A stretch of 64,000 bases of DNA from Falsiroseomonas selenitidurans (GTDB lineage: Bacteria; Pseudomonadota; Alphaproteobacteria; Acetobacterales; Acetobacteraceae): assembly GCF_012103215.1 (NCBI RefSeq), contig NZ_JAAVNE010000005.1, forward strand, positions 105,096 through 169,095, written 5' to 3'. A program made the translations under genes and the position numbers. The notes beneath the pieces were generated by a model. It ran no database searches and was not told the DNA's origin. It saw only the letters and a list, made by a program, of their open reading frames with translations. The stretch's first letter is position 1. Each line of letters starts with the position of its first letter. This document shows, in pieces, positions 1 through 10,995 of this stretch.

Positions 1-1
1 G

Positions 2-634
2 CAGCCGGGTACGGCAGCCGTCTACCGCGACCCGGCGCTACTGTGGCGCAGTGCGCGCACACTCTTCGCCCAGGGTGCCATCGCCACGCCGGAGGATATG
101 CGGCCGCTGGTGGAGGCGGCGTATGACGACCAGGCCGAAGGCGCTGTGCCATATGCCCTGGCGGCGGCAGCGGCCAGCGCGGCCGGGAAGGATCAGGCGG
201 CGACTGGGGTGGCGCGCCAGAACCTGATGCGCCTCGAACGCCCGTATGTTCGCGAGGCCGGATTGTGGGAGCCCGACACACGCACGCCGACGCGGCTGGA
301 GGAGCAGCCGCAGGTGACGCTGCGGCTCGCACAGCTGCGGGATGGGGCTGTGGTGCCCTACGCGGAGGACGAGGACGAGGGGCGCGCCTGGGCCTTGTCG
401 GAAGTCCGCATAGCTGCCCACCGCATCGCGTCCTGCCCAGTGCCGGCGGGACTGGAATGCGCGGTGGAGGCGGCAAAGTCGGGCTGGGGGCGGTGGGAAC
501 GGGAATCTGCACAGCTGTTCGTCGCACTGCTGGAACGCCGGCCCGAAGGGTACCTTGTGCCGGCTCTGGATCGGGCTGGGCTGCCTGCCGGTCTGCATTA
601 TTCGGCCGAGACAGGCTTGAGGAGGCAGCAGTAA
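2..634 (+). CDS. cas3: Cas3 helicase-nuclease, C-terminal part (5' end outside window)
   Basis: The reading frame is open from the left edge, so only about the last 210 residues are present. The sequence around VYRDPALLWRSARTL and ATPEDMRPLVEAAYDD resembles the accessory C-terminal region of type I-E Cas3, which follows the HD nuclease and DExH helicase domains. Cas3 is recruited to Cascade-bound DNA and degrades the target. The HD and Walker motifs would lie upstream and cannot be checked here. Position directly before cas8e on the same strand supports the call. The ATG at 98 is an internal Met, not the start. Confidence 0.85.
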   Translation, partial: QPGTAAVYRDPALLWRSARTLFAQGAIATPEDMRPLVEAAYDDQAEGAVPYALAAAAASAAGKDQAATGVARQNLMRLERPYVREAGLWEPDTRTPTRLEEQPQVTLRLAQLRDGAVVPYAEDEDEGRAWALSEVRIAAHRIASCPVPAGLECAVEAAKSGWGRWERESAQLFVALLERRPEGYLVPALDRAGLPAGLHYSAETGLRRQQ

Positions 635-742
635 ATCAGTGGTGGGTTGCCACGAAGTGGCCATCTGCGTTTTTAGATCGACACTGAAATTTTTCGCGTT
701 AAAGTTCCCGAAACTTGTCTGGGTGGACCCGGGAATGGCGGT
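635..742 (+). promoter_or_regulatory. cas3-cas8e intergenic spacer, possible Cascade promoter region
   Basis: This 108-bp gap is the largest inside the cas cluster; most later junctions overlap. It contains an AT-rich stretch at about 669-704 in very GC-rich surroundings and a short inverted repeat, TTCCCG (705-710) and CGGGAA (730-735), just before the cas8e ATG. In E. coli the cse1-cas2 operon has its own promoter after cas3, so this gap is the natural place for one. No convincing -35/-10 pair stands out. Confidence 0.3.
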
Positions 743-2338
743 ATGTTCAATCTTCTAACCTCCGCATGGGTTCCGGTTCTGCGCCGCAGTGGCCACCGCG
801 CTTGTATCCGTCCTGCCGAATTGACGGAATATCTGGACTCGGATCCGGTCATTGCTCTCGATTGGCCTCGCGCCGACTTTCGCATCGCCGGTCTGGAATT
901 CCTTGTCGGCCTGTTCGCCACCGCGGCCGCGCCCGCTGGACACAGGGCGTGGCGCGACGGTTGGTACGACCCGCCGCCGCCGGCAGCGCTCGACGCCGCA
1001 TTCGCGCCCTTCGCCCACGCATTCAGCCTGGACGGTGACGGACCGCGCTTCCTTCAGGACCGGGAGGATCTGGTCTCTGACGCCGAACCGATCGAGCGGC
1101 TTCTGATCGAGGCGCCCGGCGCCAGCACCATCCGCCAGAACACGGACCTGCTGGTCCGGCGGGGGCGGGTGGCGGGCCTTGGGCGCGCAAGCGCCGCCAT
1201 GGCGCTTTATACCTTCCAGTCGTGGGCGCCCGCCGGCGGCGCCGGCAACCGCACCGGGCTACGCGGTGGCGGTCCGATGGTCACGCTTGTGCAGCCGCCC
1301 GGGCGCCCCAGCCTGTGGCACCAGATCTGGGCCAATGTCCCAGACAGCCCGGAGCCGGTTGAGCCCGAGGATCATTCCCGCATCTTTCCCTGGCTGGCGC
1401 CGACTCTGACCTCGGAATCCGGGCGCGCCGTGAGTCCGGAGGCGAATGCCCACCCACTGCAATGCTGGTGGGGCATGCCGCGCCGCATCCGCCTGAACTT
1501 CGCTGACCTGGATGCGCCCGCACCCTGCGACTTGACTGGAACGCCTGATTCCGTGCGCGTCACAGGCTGGCGGCAGCGCCCGCGTGGCGCAAACTATGCG
1601 GGCTGGGGCGATATCCATCCCTTGACGCCGAGTTACCAGGTCAAGGCTGGCGCGGAGGTTCTGCCGCTGCACCCCCAGCCCGGCGGCGTTGGCTATCGCC
1701 ACTGGCTCGGCCTGGTTCTTTGCAGTCCCGACAGCCTGCGCCGCCCAGCGCCTGCCGTGACACGCTGGCGCGACGTGCGTGAGGGCGTTGCGGAAGGCGG
1801 TGCCGCACGCATCCTCGCGGCCGGCTACGACATGGACAATATGAAGGCCCGTGCCTTCGTCGAAAGCGAGATGCCGCTACCCGCCGCGCCGGATGCGGAC
1901 ACGCGCGCCGCGCTGGACGTGCTGGCGACGCGGCTTGTTCTCTCGGCCAACCAGGTCGCCGGACTGCTGCGCAGTGCGGTCCGCTTTGCGCTGTTCAGCG
2001 CCGGGGCAAGCGTCAAGCTCGACTGGGAACTCCTCTCTGTCACGCGGGAGAAGCTGTGGGAGGGGACTGAGGCGCGCTTCTACGCGCTGATCCTGGCGCG
2101 GCCGCCGGATGCATCGGGGCAGTGGCTGCATCACCTCCGCGATGTGGCGCTGCATATCTTCGACGAAGCGGCGCCGCTTCTGCCCGAGAACGGCAGTGCG
2201 GCACCGCGCATCAGCCGCGCTCGGCGCGGGCTGCTGTTCGCGTTGGCCGGCTTCGGCAAGGAGGGCACGGAATTGTTCGTCACGCTGGAGCTTGTGGCGC
2301 CCACGCCGAAGGCGCGGAAAAAGGGGAAGGCGGCATGA
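743..2338 (+). CDS. cas8e: Type I-E Cascade large subunit Cas8e (CasA/Cse1)
   Basis: 531 residues, close to the usual length for Cse1 (about 500). The opening MFNLLTSAWVPVLRR matches the family N-terminus (NLL..PWIPV). Cas8e recognises the PAM, helps open the target and recruits Cas3. The final segment is Lys-rich (KARKKGKAA). The stop overlaps the cse2 start in ATGA (2335-2338), so translation is probably coupled. Identification rests on the N-terminal motif, length and position; this family is poorly conserved in sequence. Confidence 0.93.
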   Translation: MFNLLTSAWVPVLRRSGHRACIRPAELTEYLDSDPVIALDWPRADFRIAGLEFLVGLFATAAAPAGHRAWRDGWYDPPPPAALDAAFAPFAHAFSLDGDGPRFLQDREDLVSDAEPIERLLIEAPGASTIRQNTDLLVRRGRVAGLGRASAAMALYTFQSWAPAGGAGNRTGLRGGGPMVTLVQPPGRPSLWHQIWANVPDSPEPVEPEDHSRIFPWLAPTLTSESGRAVSPEANAHPLQCWWGMPRRIRLNFADLDAPAPCDLTGTPDSVRVTGWRQRPRGANYAGWGDIHPLTPSYQVKAGAEVLPLHPQPGGVGYRHWLGLVLCSPDSLRRPAPAVTRWRDVREGVAEGGAARILAAGYDMDNMKARAFVESEMPLPAAPDADTRAALDVLATRLVLSANQVAGLLRSAVRFALFSAGASVKLDWELLSVTREKLWEGTEARFYALILARPPDASGQWLHHLRDVALHIFDEAAPLLPENGSAAPRISRARRGLLFALAGFGKEGTELFVTLELVAPTPKARKKGKAA

Positions 2339-2862
2339 TCCGGAACACAGACGCCGCCTTTGCCTGGTGGGATGAACTGCAGCCGAAGGACGGTGGCCGA
2401 GGCGACCGCGCAGCGCGTGCACGGCTTCGCCGCTGCGGCAGCATCGCCGAAGCGATGCAGGAGCCGGCGACGCTGCAGCTGTTCCGCCGCTGCGGTGCGG
2501 ACAGTCCCTTGGACCTGCCGGCCCTCGCGCTCTGCGCTGCCACGCTGGCGCATGTGCGCGAGGATCGGAGCGATCGGTCGGTGGCCCGCGCCGTCGGACC
2601 CGATGACCCGGATAAGCCAGAAACCGCACTGCTGAAGCCGCTTCGCTTTCGGCGACTGCTGGAGGCAGTGGAGCCGGAGGACGCACTGCCGGCCTTCCGT
2701 CGCCTCGTCGCCTTGGCCGATGGCACCGTGAACGTCCGCGATCTGTCGCGCGCCCTGCTTGTCTGGTCACACCCAGCCCGTGGCGACCGCACGCGCCGCG
2801 ATTGGGTCTTTGCCTATTGGAACGCCAACCCAGCCGCCAGCACCCGGGACACTGCCGCATGA
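2335..2862 (+). CDS. cse2: Type I-E Cascade small subunit Cse2 (CasB/Cas11e)
   Basis: 175 residues, the usual Cse2 size. It starts at the ATG overlapping the cas8e stop rather than at the upstream in-frame codons, which would run deep into cas8e. The protein is Arg-rich and helical; FAWWDEL near the N-terminus, KPLRFRRLLEA in the middle and VNVRDLSRALLVWSH near the C-terminus fit the family pattern. Two copies form the belly of Cascade and stabilise the displaced DNA strand. The next gene starts in the same ATGA overlap arrangement at 2859. Confidence 0.92.
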   Translation: MIRNTDAAFAWWDELQPKDGGRGDRAARARLRRCGSIAEAMQEPATLQLFRRCGADSPLDLPALALCAATLAHVREDRSDRSVARAVGPDDPDKPETALLKPLRFRRLLEAVEPEDALPAFRRLVALADGTVNVRDLSRALLVWSHPARGDRTRRDWVFAYWNANPAASTRDTAA

Positions 2863-3908
2863 GCCGCTTTCTGCAACTTCACCTGCTGACCTTCTTCCCG
2901 CCGGCCAACCTGAACCGGGACGATACGGGGCGACCGAAGACCGCCGTGGTTGGCGGCGCGACCCGGTTGCGCCTGTCGTCACAGGCACTCAAGCGTGCCT
3001 GGCGCACCTCGCCCATCTTCGAGGCGGCGCTGATGGGTCACATGGGCAGTCGGACCCAGCGGCTGGGCGAGGTGCTTCGCGACCATCTGCGCGCGGGTGG
3101 CATGGCCGAGGAGGCCGCTGTGGAGACGGCACGCGTGATCGCGGGCATCTTCGGCAAGATCAAGGATGCGAAGGACAAGGACGCAACGCGAATCGAGCAG
3201 CTCGCCTTCATCTCGCCAGAGGAGCGCGCAGCCGCCCTTGCGCTGGCGGATCGGGCACTCGCCGGGGAGAAGGTCGACGAAAAGGCCGCGAAGGATGCCA
3301 GCCTGCTGCGCACGGCGGATACGGCCGCCGACATCGCCCTGTTCGGCCGCATGCTCGCTGCGGATCCCGATTACAACCGCGAAGCGGCATGCCAGGTGGC
3401 GCACGCGATCACCACCCATCGCGTGGCGGTGGAAGATGACTACTACACGGCTGTGGACGACCTGAAGACCTCCGCCGAGGACGCTGGCGCCGGGTTCCTC
3501 GGCGAGGCCGCCTTTGGATCGGGCGTCTTCTACCTGTACCTCTGCATCGACCGGGCGCTGCTGTCGCGCAATCTTGGTGGCGATGAGGACCTGGTCGCGA
3601 CCGCTCTTGGTGCGTTGACGGAAGCCGCGGCGACAGTTGCGCCCCGCGGCAAGCAGAACAGCTTTGCAGCCCATGGCCGTGCCGGCTACGTGCTTGCGGA
3701 GAAGGGCGACCGGCAGCCGCGCACCCTGGCTGGCGCCTTCGCGCGGCCCGTCTCGGGCACGGATCTGATGGCGGATTCCATCGCCGCCCTGCAGCGCTTC
3801 CGCGGTGCCATCGACGAGGCCTACGGTCAGGCGGCCGAGGCGAGTGTCGAGATGGAGGTTGGCGCCAGCGGCCGTCTGGCTGACGTCATCGCCTTCTGCC
3901 GCGCCTGA
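2859..3908 (+). CDS. cas7e: Type I-E Cascade backbone Cas7e (CasC/Cse4)
   Basis: 349 residues. Six copies of this RAMP protein form the backbone along the crRNA in type I-E complexes. The N-terminus LQLHLLTFFPPANLNRDDTGRPK and the SSQALKRAWR segment are strongly Cas7e-like, as is the AFGSGVFYLYLCIDR region. The start ATG overlaps the cse2 stop by 4 bp; an upstream in-frame ATG at 2802 lies inside cse2 and is rejected. Two bases separate its stop from cas5e. Confidence 0.96.
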   Translation: MSRFLQLHLLTFFPPANLNRDDTGRPKTAVVGGATRLRLSSQALKRAWRTSPIFEAALMGHMGSRTQRLGEVLRDHLRAGGMAEEAAVETARVIAGIFGKIKDAKDKDATRIEQLAFISPEERAAALALADRALAGEKVDEKAAKDASLLRTADTAADIALFGRMLAADPDYNREAACQVAHAITTHRVAVEDDYYTAVDDLKTSAEDAGAGFLGEAAFGSGVFYLYLCIDRALLSRNLGGDEDLVATALGALTEAAATVAPRGKQNSFAAHGRAGYVLAEKGDRQPRTLAGAFARPVSGTDLMADSIAALQRFRGAIDEAYGQAAEASVEMEVGASGRLADVIAFCRA

Positions 3909-3910
3909 CC

Positions 3911-4651
3911 ATGGGTCCCTTCCTCACCTTTGCGCTTGTCGCGCCCATGGCTTCCTTTGGCGCCATCGCGGTGGGCGAGCGGCGCGCCGGCTTCGACCGA
4001 CCGGCACGGTCTGCGGTGCTTGGCCTCGTTGGCGCCTGCCTGGGGCTGGAACGGGAGGACGATTCCGCGCAGCGCGCCCTGGTCGAAGGCTTCGGCCTCG
4101 CCCTGCTCTGTCAGGCGCCGGGTCGACTTCTGGCTGATTATCACACCGCGCAGGTTCCTTCGGCTGAGCGCGGACGCCGCTACCGGACCCGTGCGGCGGA
4201 GCTGGATGGGTCTTCCAGCCACATCAACACCATCCTCTCGCGTCGGGACTACCGCACAGGGGCATGGCACCTCGCGGCACTCTGGGCCCACCCGGAGGCG
4301 CGCTGGACGCTGCAGGAACTGGCGACGGCGATGGCGAGGCCTGCTTTCACGCCTTATCTCGGCCGGAAGTCCTGCCCCCTGGGTCTGCCTCTGGCTCCGA
4401 CAATCCGAGAGGCTCCCGACGTGGTGGCGGCGCTGGTGGAGCGGCATGCGGAGGGTCCGGAGCGCCAATGGCTCGACCTTTTCGTGCCCAAGTCAGAACG
4501 TGCCGAGCTCACGGTCGCCATGGATGCCGGCACCTTGGACGAGGATCCGCGGCTGCTGCGGATCGAGCATCGCCGCGACGTGCCGCGCTCGCGCCGCCGA
4601 TGGCAGTTCGACCTGCGCGAGGAGGCGATCCTGCAGGTGGCGCAGCCATGA
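3911..4651 (+). CDS. cas5e: Type I-E Cascade subunit Cas5e (CasD)
   Basis: 246 residues. The start MGPFLTFALVAPMASFG is the first RAMP beta-strand with the family pattern L.F.L.APMASFG. The segment LLADYHTAQVP and the later PYLGRKSCPLGLPL are typical of CasD. Cas5e caps the 5' handle of the crRNA and contacts Cas8e. The gene ends in ATGA overlapping cas6e (4648-4651). Confidence 0.95.
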   Translation: MGPFLTFALVAPMASFGAIAVGERRAGFDRPARSAVLGLVGACLGLEREDDSAQRALVEGFGLALLCQAPGRLLADYHTAQVPSAERGRRYRTRAAELDGSSSHINTILSRRDYRTGAWHLAALWAHPEARWTLQELATAMARPAFTPYLGRKSCPLGLPLAPTIREAPDVVAALVERHAEGPERQWLDLFVPKSERAELTVAMDAGTLDEDPRLLRIEHRRDVPRSRRRWQFDLREEAILQVAQP

Positions 4652-5327
4652 CCGGGCTTCTGCTGACCCGCGCCACGCTACGCCGCGACGCACCCGTCGC
4701 CGCGCTAGCGCCTCTGCTGGTGCCGGAGGTCCAGAGCGCCCGGGCATCAGCCGCGCATCGGCTGATCTGGGCGCTGTTCTCCGACGGCCCGGATCGCCTG
4801 CGGGACTTCCTGTGGCGCGAGGAGGCGCCGGGCCGGTTCCTGGCCCTGTCGGGGCGGCCGCCGAATGCGTTGCCGGACATCTTCGATACGGAGACGAAGG
4901 ACTTCGCCCCCGAGCTTTCTGCGGGGGACCGGTTGGGCTTTGCGCTGCGCGCCAATCCCGTGATCGCCATCAAGGAGCCGGGTGCGACGCGAGGCAAGCG
5001 GCATGACGTGGTGATGCATGCGCTGCATACGGTTCCGAAAGGGGAGGAGCGACGCGAGGCGCGACCCGATGCCGTGATCGATGCTGGCCGCCGCTGGCTG
5101 GCGCGTCAGGGCGAGGCGCACGGCTTCCGGCCTGAGGCCGGAGTGGCCGTCGACGGCTATGAGACCGTGCGGATCCCGCGGCCCGGTGGCCTGCTGCGGT
5201 TCGGCCAGCTCGACTTCCAGGGCGTGCTGACGGTGACTGATCCGCCGCGCTTCCTTTCGGCACTTGCCGGCGGTTTCGGCCGGTCCCGAGCCTTTGGCTG
5301 CGGACTGATGTTGATCCGCCGGGCGCG

Positions 5328-5331
<4 letters not shown>
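4648..5331 (+). CDS. cas6e: CRISPR pre-crRNA endoribonuclease Cas6e (CasE/Cse3)
   Basis: 227 residues. Cas6e binds the repeat hairpin, cuts at its 3' base and stays bound to the mature crRNA. The N-terminal ASAAHRLIWALFSDG carries the His expected in the active site, and the C-terminal Gly-rich loop GGFGRSRAFGCGLMLI is the family signature. The start is the ATG overlapping the cas5e stop; the open frame extends further upstream only as a shadow inside cas5e. The repeat in the adjacent array has a matching stem-loop with a four-base loop. Confidence 0.95.
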
Positions 5332-6618
<1,287 letters not shown>

Positions 6619-6689
6619 GAACAGGCGTTCTAACCGGTGCGTTCATTGACTGTTGAATCTGGCAGGATATTCAATTGCCTCTGTGAAGA
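6619..6689 (+). promoter_or_regulatory. CRISPR leader
   Basis: 71 bp between the cas2 stop and the first repeat, on the side where type I-E arrays grow. It is clearly more AT-rich than its surroundings. It contains GAACAGGCGTTC (6619-6630), a palindrome with a 4-bp centre, and TTGAAT/ATTCAA arms (6653-6658, 6669-6674) around a 10-bp centre. The second lies near where IHF bends the E. coli leader, but only a partial IHF match (TTCAATTGC) is visible. It should hold the pre-crRNA promoter and the integration-docking sequence. Confidence 0.75.
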
Positions 6690-9600
6690 GTGTTCCCCGC
6701 CCGCGCGGGGATGAGCCGGCACGCGCCCTTCCGTCAGCCCCTGGATGCCCGTGTTCCCCGCCCGCGCGGGGATGAGCCGGGTCGGCAAGCTATGCCGACG
6801 ATCCCGGTTCCGTGTTCCCCGCCCGCGCGGGGATGAGCCGCAGGACCTGACGAAGTTGTCGGACGTTGCGCAGTGTTCCCCGCCCGCGCGGGGATGAGCC
6901 GCGGGATCATCACCCCGGAGTTGATTGCCGAGCGTGTTCCCCGCCCGCGCGGGGATGAGCCGGCCATCGTCACGAAATACCACGGTCCTACGGGGTGTTC
7001 CCCGCCCGCGCGGGGATGAGCCGCGGCCCTGCCAGCGTCGATGAGCCGTCTTCGGGTGTTCCCCGCCCGCGCGGGGATGAGCCGTGCGGAGCACGATGGA
7101 GGCGGAGGGGCTGAAGGTGTTCCCCGCCCGCGCGGGGATGAGCCGCCGGGTGGATCAGAACGGGATGCCCGTGTTATGTGTTCCCCGCCCGCGCGGGGAT
7201 GAGCCGGGGGGTGACCGGGGATTGCCGGGACCGGGCTGGTGTTCCCCGCCCGCGCGGGGATGAGCCGGGGGTAACGTGTCTCGGGCCGGTCCATACAATG
7301 TGTTCCCCGCCCGCGCGGGGATGAGCCGGCGCCGGCCGCGCCACGCATGTGCGCCTCGCAGTGTTCCCCGCCCGCGCGGGGATGAGCCGCACAACCTGCC
7401 GGACGCGGTCACGCGCGACATGTGTTCCCCGCCCGCGCGGGGATGAGCCGGCGCCACGGCAGCCACCAGAATGGCGGAGGCCGTGTTCCCCGCCCGCGCG
7501 GGGATGAGCCGGCGGGCGAGTCCGATCCCGCCGCCGCCACGGGGTGTTCCCCGCCCGCGCGGGGATGAGCCGTCGGATGGATCAGAACGGGAGGCCCGTG
7601 TTATGTGTTCCCCGCCCGCGCGGGGATGAGCCGCCAGCCCAAGACCCGCCACCCAAACCCAAGACGTGTTCCCCGCCCGCGCGGGGATGAGCCGATGCGG
7701 CCGGGCTTCAGGATGCGCAGCAGGTTGTGTTCCCCGCCCGCGCGGGGATGAGCCGGAGCACGGCGGGCCACTGCGCTACATGGCGGCGTGTTCCCCGCCC
7801 GCGCGGGGATGAGCCGCTCGACCAGCGAGCCCGGGTCCTCCCGGTCGCGTGTTCCCCGCCCGCGCGGGGATGAGCCGGCGGGGAACCTCGCCTTCCAGCA
7901 ATGCACGTTGTGTTCCCCGCCCGCGCGGGGATGAGCCGCTGCGCATTGTCCGCAATCAACTTGACGGTCCGTGTTCCCCGCCCGCGCGGGGATGAGCCGC
8001 GGCCTTTTCGACACGGCTCATGCGCGCTTCAGTGTTCCCCGCCCGCGCGGGGATGAGCCGCCGGCGAATGCCAGCAGCAGACGATCGACAAAGTGTTCCC
8101 CGCCCGCGCGGGGATGAGCCGGCGGCTGTGATTATCCCCAAAAGCGACCAGATGTGTTCCCCGCCCGCGCGGGGATGAGCCGGCGTTGTGGGTGGCGAGG
8201 CCGACGCATGGGTTGTGTTCCCCGCCCGCGCGGGGATGAGCCGTCTCAGAATGATTTTGACATTGCCAATGGCAGGTGTTCCCCGCCCGCGCGGGGATGA
8301 GCCGCCGCCGCAACTCGTGTTCATGGCGCAGGCCGTGTGTTCCCCGCCCGCGCGGGGATGAGCCGCTTTCTCGACGGAGAAAGACGGGATGTTTGCCGTG
8401 TTCCCCGCCCGCGCGGGGATGAGCCGCGGAAAAGGCTGGCCAAGCGCACGCAAGCGCGGTGTTCCCCGCCCGCGCGGGGATGAGCCGGCACGCGCCCTTC
8501 CGTCAGCCCCTGGATGCCCGTGTTCCCCGCCCGCGCGGGGATGAGCCGTTGTTGCCGTCGTAGGCGAACCCGTAGGCGTTGTGTTCCCCGCCCGCGCGGG
8601 GATGAGCCGTCGCGTGTGTAGGGCGACTGTCTGGCTACGCGGTGTTCCCCGCCCGCGCGGGGATGAGCCGGCAATCGCTGGACTGCGCTTCCCGGGTGGA
8701 GGGTGTTCCCCGCCCGCGCGGGGATGAGCCGTTGCCGCCGGTGAAGCTGTTGCCGGACACGGCGTGTTCCCCGCCCGCGCGGGGATGAGCCGGCGTTCCC
8801 CGGCGTGAAATTCAGCGTCCGGTCGTGTTCCCCGCCCGCGCGGGGATGAGCCGCGTTGCGTTTGGCGACGCGCGATGTGTCCGCCGTGTTCCCCGCCCGC
8901 GCGGGGATGAGCCGGATTAACCCGTTACGCTAACTCGTTAGGGCCTGTGTTCCCCGCCCGCGCGGGGATGAGCCGTGCCACTCTGATTTTGACAAGAGGG
9001 ATAGTCAGTGTTCCCCGCCCGCGCGGGGATGAGGGCAGACGGAACGGTAAGCGGCGAGGCTTGGCCCAGTGTTACCCGCCCGCGCGGGGATGAGCCGACC
9101 CATTTGTTGGTCGGGTCGCCATTGGGCACGTGTTCCCCGCCCGCGCGGGGATGAGCCGCGGTCGGTGTAGGTGGTGCTGGTCATGGTTTTGTGTTCCCCG
9201 CCCGCGCGGGGATGAGCCGCTCGGCGGGGTGGAAAGCGCGAAGCTGGTCTTGTGTTCCCCGCCCGCGCGGGGATGAGCCGAGCGCCCTGGCATGCCATGG
9301 GATGTGGCGCTTGTGTTCCCCGCCCGCGCGGGGATGAGCCGGCCGCGTTCACGCTCTGGGGCAAGGCGTTTCTGTGTTCCCCGCCCGCGCGGGGATGAGC
9401 CGATGTCGGACCAGAACGTGGCGCTTGCGTTCCGGTGTTCCCCGCCCGCGCGGGGATGAGCCGAAGTTGATGGACTGCGCAATGCCGCCGGGGCCGTGTT
9501 CCCCGCCCGCGCGGGGATGAGCCGTACTGAACCCCGCCGTTTACCCTTGCGATGGAGTGTTCCCCGCCCGCGCGGGGATGAGCCGGCCGCTACGGTGCCT

Positions 9601-10683
9601 TCAAAGCCCGCCGCCGTGTGTTCCCCGCCCGCGCGGGGATGAGCCGTCCACGCGGTTGGCGCTGATCGTGTTGTTGGCGTGTTCCCCGCCCGCGCGGGGA
9701 TGAGCCGGCGGACTGCGTCATGGGGGTGCCATCCACCTCGTGTTCCCCGCCCGCGCGGGGATGAGCCGACGAAGCGGGGGCGGTTCACGGGGCGTGGTCC
9801 GTGTTCCCCGCCCGCGCGGGGATGAGCCGCGATATGTTGGCTTACCCAACAAGCACGAAACGTGTTCCCCGCCCGCGCGGGGATGAGCCGCGGCCTTCGG
9901 CAGGCGGGCTTCCACCCAGCCGGTGTTCCCCGCCCGCGCGGGGATGAGCCGCGCGAGGCGCTGATCCTTCTGTGGTGCCGCGTGTGTTCCCCGCCCGCGC
10001 GGGGATGAGCCGCTGGCGTCGTGCAGCGTCACAATCCGCTGGTTGTGTTCCCCGCCCGCGCGGGGATGAGCCGACCGGGCAGTTGCTGGTGCGGGTGAAC
10101 GACCTGTGTTCCCCGCCCGCGCGGGGATGAGCCGCAGGTCGCCAACCATCTCGGCGGCCCGTGTCAGTGTTCCCCGCCCGCGCGGGGATGAGCCGGCGGC
10201 AAAGCAGGTCCACCTGCACCTGGGCAGGTGTTCCCCGCCCGCGCGGGGATGAGCCGGTGGCGGTGAAGGTGCCCTCCGCCGCGTTGAAGTGTTCCCCGCC
10301 CGCGCGGGGATGAGCCGCTGGCGGACTGGTCCGCGGAGTTGACGCCGGTGTGTTCCCCGCCCGCGCGGGGATGAGCCGGTCGCGCGGCCCAGCGTGCCGG
10401 CATCCACCTGGTGTTCCCCGCCCGCGCGGGGATGAGCCGATCGGCCTGCGCGGTTCGGTGCGGGTGCGCGCGTGTTCCCCGCCCGCGCGGGGATGAGCCG
10501 GTCGGGGTTCCGACGACCGTCGCCGCGACATTGTGTTCCCCGCCCGCGCGGGGATGAGCCGCTGGTGGGCCTGAGATGAGCGTCGATAGCTCCGTGTTCC
10601 CCGCCCGCGCGGGGATGAGCCGCGGCCGGAAGGCCTGCTGCTCATCACGACGACGTGTTCCCCGCCCGCGCGGGGATGAGCCG
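6690..10683 (+). CRISPR. Type I-E CRISPR array, 66 repeats and 65 spacers
   Basis: The repeat is 29 bp, beginning GTGTTCCCCGCCCGCG and ending GGGGATGAGCCG, with a CCCCGC/GCGGGG stem and a CCGC loop. Spacers are 32 bp. First repeat 6690-6718, last 10655-10683; the 61-bp period is exact across the array (3965 = 65 x 61). Orientation matches the E. coli type, so crRNAs read on + with 5' handle ATGAGCCG. Only two repeats deviate: repeat 39 (9008-9036) ends GGC instead of CCG, and repeat 40 (9069-9097) has A for C at position 6. Spacer 1 (6719-6750) is identical to spacer 30 (8488-8519); spacers 8 and 15 differ at three positions. Confidence 0.99.
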
Positions 10684-10995
10684 TAGGCCCCAGAAATGGC
10701 GGCGCCGCTTACTTCAACCTGCGATTCACGGCGCTACCTGGATAGAGGAAATTTCAGGTTGAACAACTGACTGGCGCAACGCTGGTGCGTTCGCGCACGC
10801 AGCTGATCGCTAGGCCCGGCCATCAAGGTCCTCGTCGCCGCGCTTACCGCCGATCCGCATCTGCCGTCAGGATGACGGCCTCACGCCAGATCTGGACAAT
10901 CCGTAACAAACTGCCACACCATTAGAGCGCCCGAGGCTGCTTGGCCAAACCTGAAGCTGGCTCCTTCAAGCGTTCACGAGCAGGAATATTATATC
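10684..10995 (+). other. Array trailer and region upstream of the RTX gene
   Basis: 312 bp without a gene between the last perfect CRISPR repeat and the RTX-type gene. It holds an inverted repeat TTCAACCTG (10713-10721) / CAGGTTGAA (10755-10763), with 33 bp between the arms, and a small TGAAG/CTTCA stem (10952-10968) close to the gene. The final 15 bases before the ATG are AT-rich and include an AGGAA-type ribosome site at about 10982. No sharp insertion boundary, transposon end or clear promoter can be identified by eye. Confidence 0.4.

Noticed and set aside
38..664. 208-residue open frame antisense to the cas3 end
   Set aside because: GC-rich shadow of the real frame; no ribosome site or family resemblance.
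8976..9007. Spacers 26 and 38 share an ATTTTGACA core
   Set aside because: The shared stretch is short and not aligned along the whole spacer, so it is likely chance.
6630..10648. Long open frames on the minus strand across the CRISPR array with peptides such as AHPRAGGEH and RLIPARAGNT
   Set aside because: They are translations of the 29-bp repeat in three rotating frames, caused by a 61-bp period without stop codons. Not genes.
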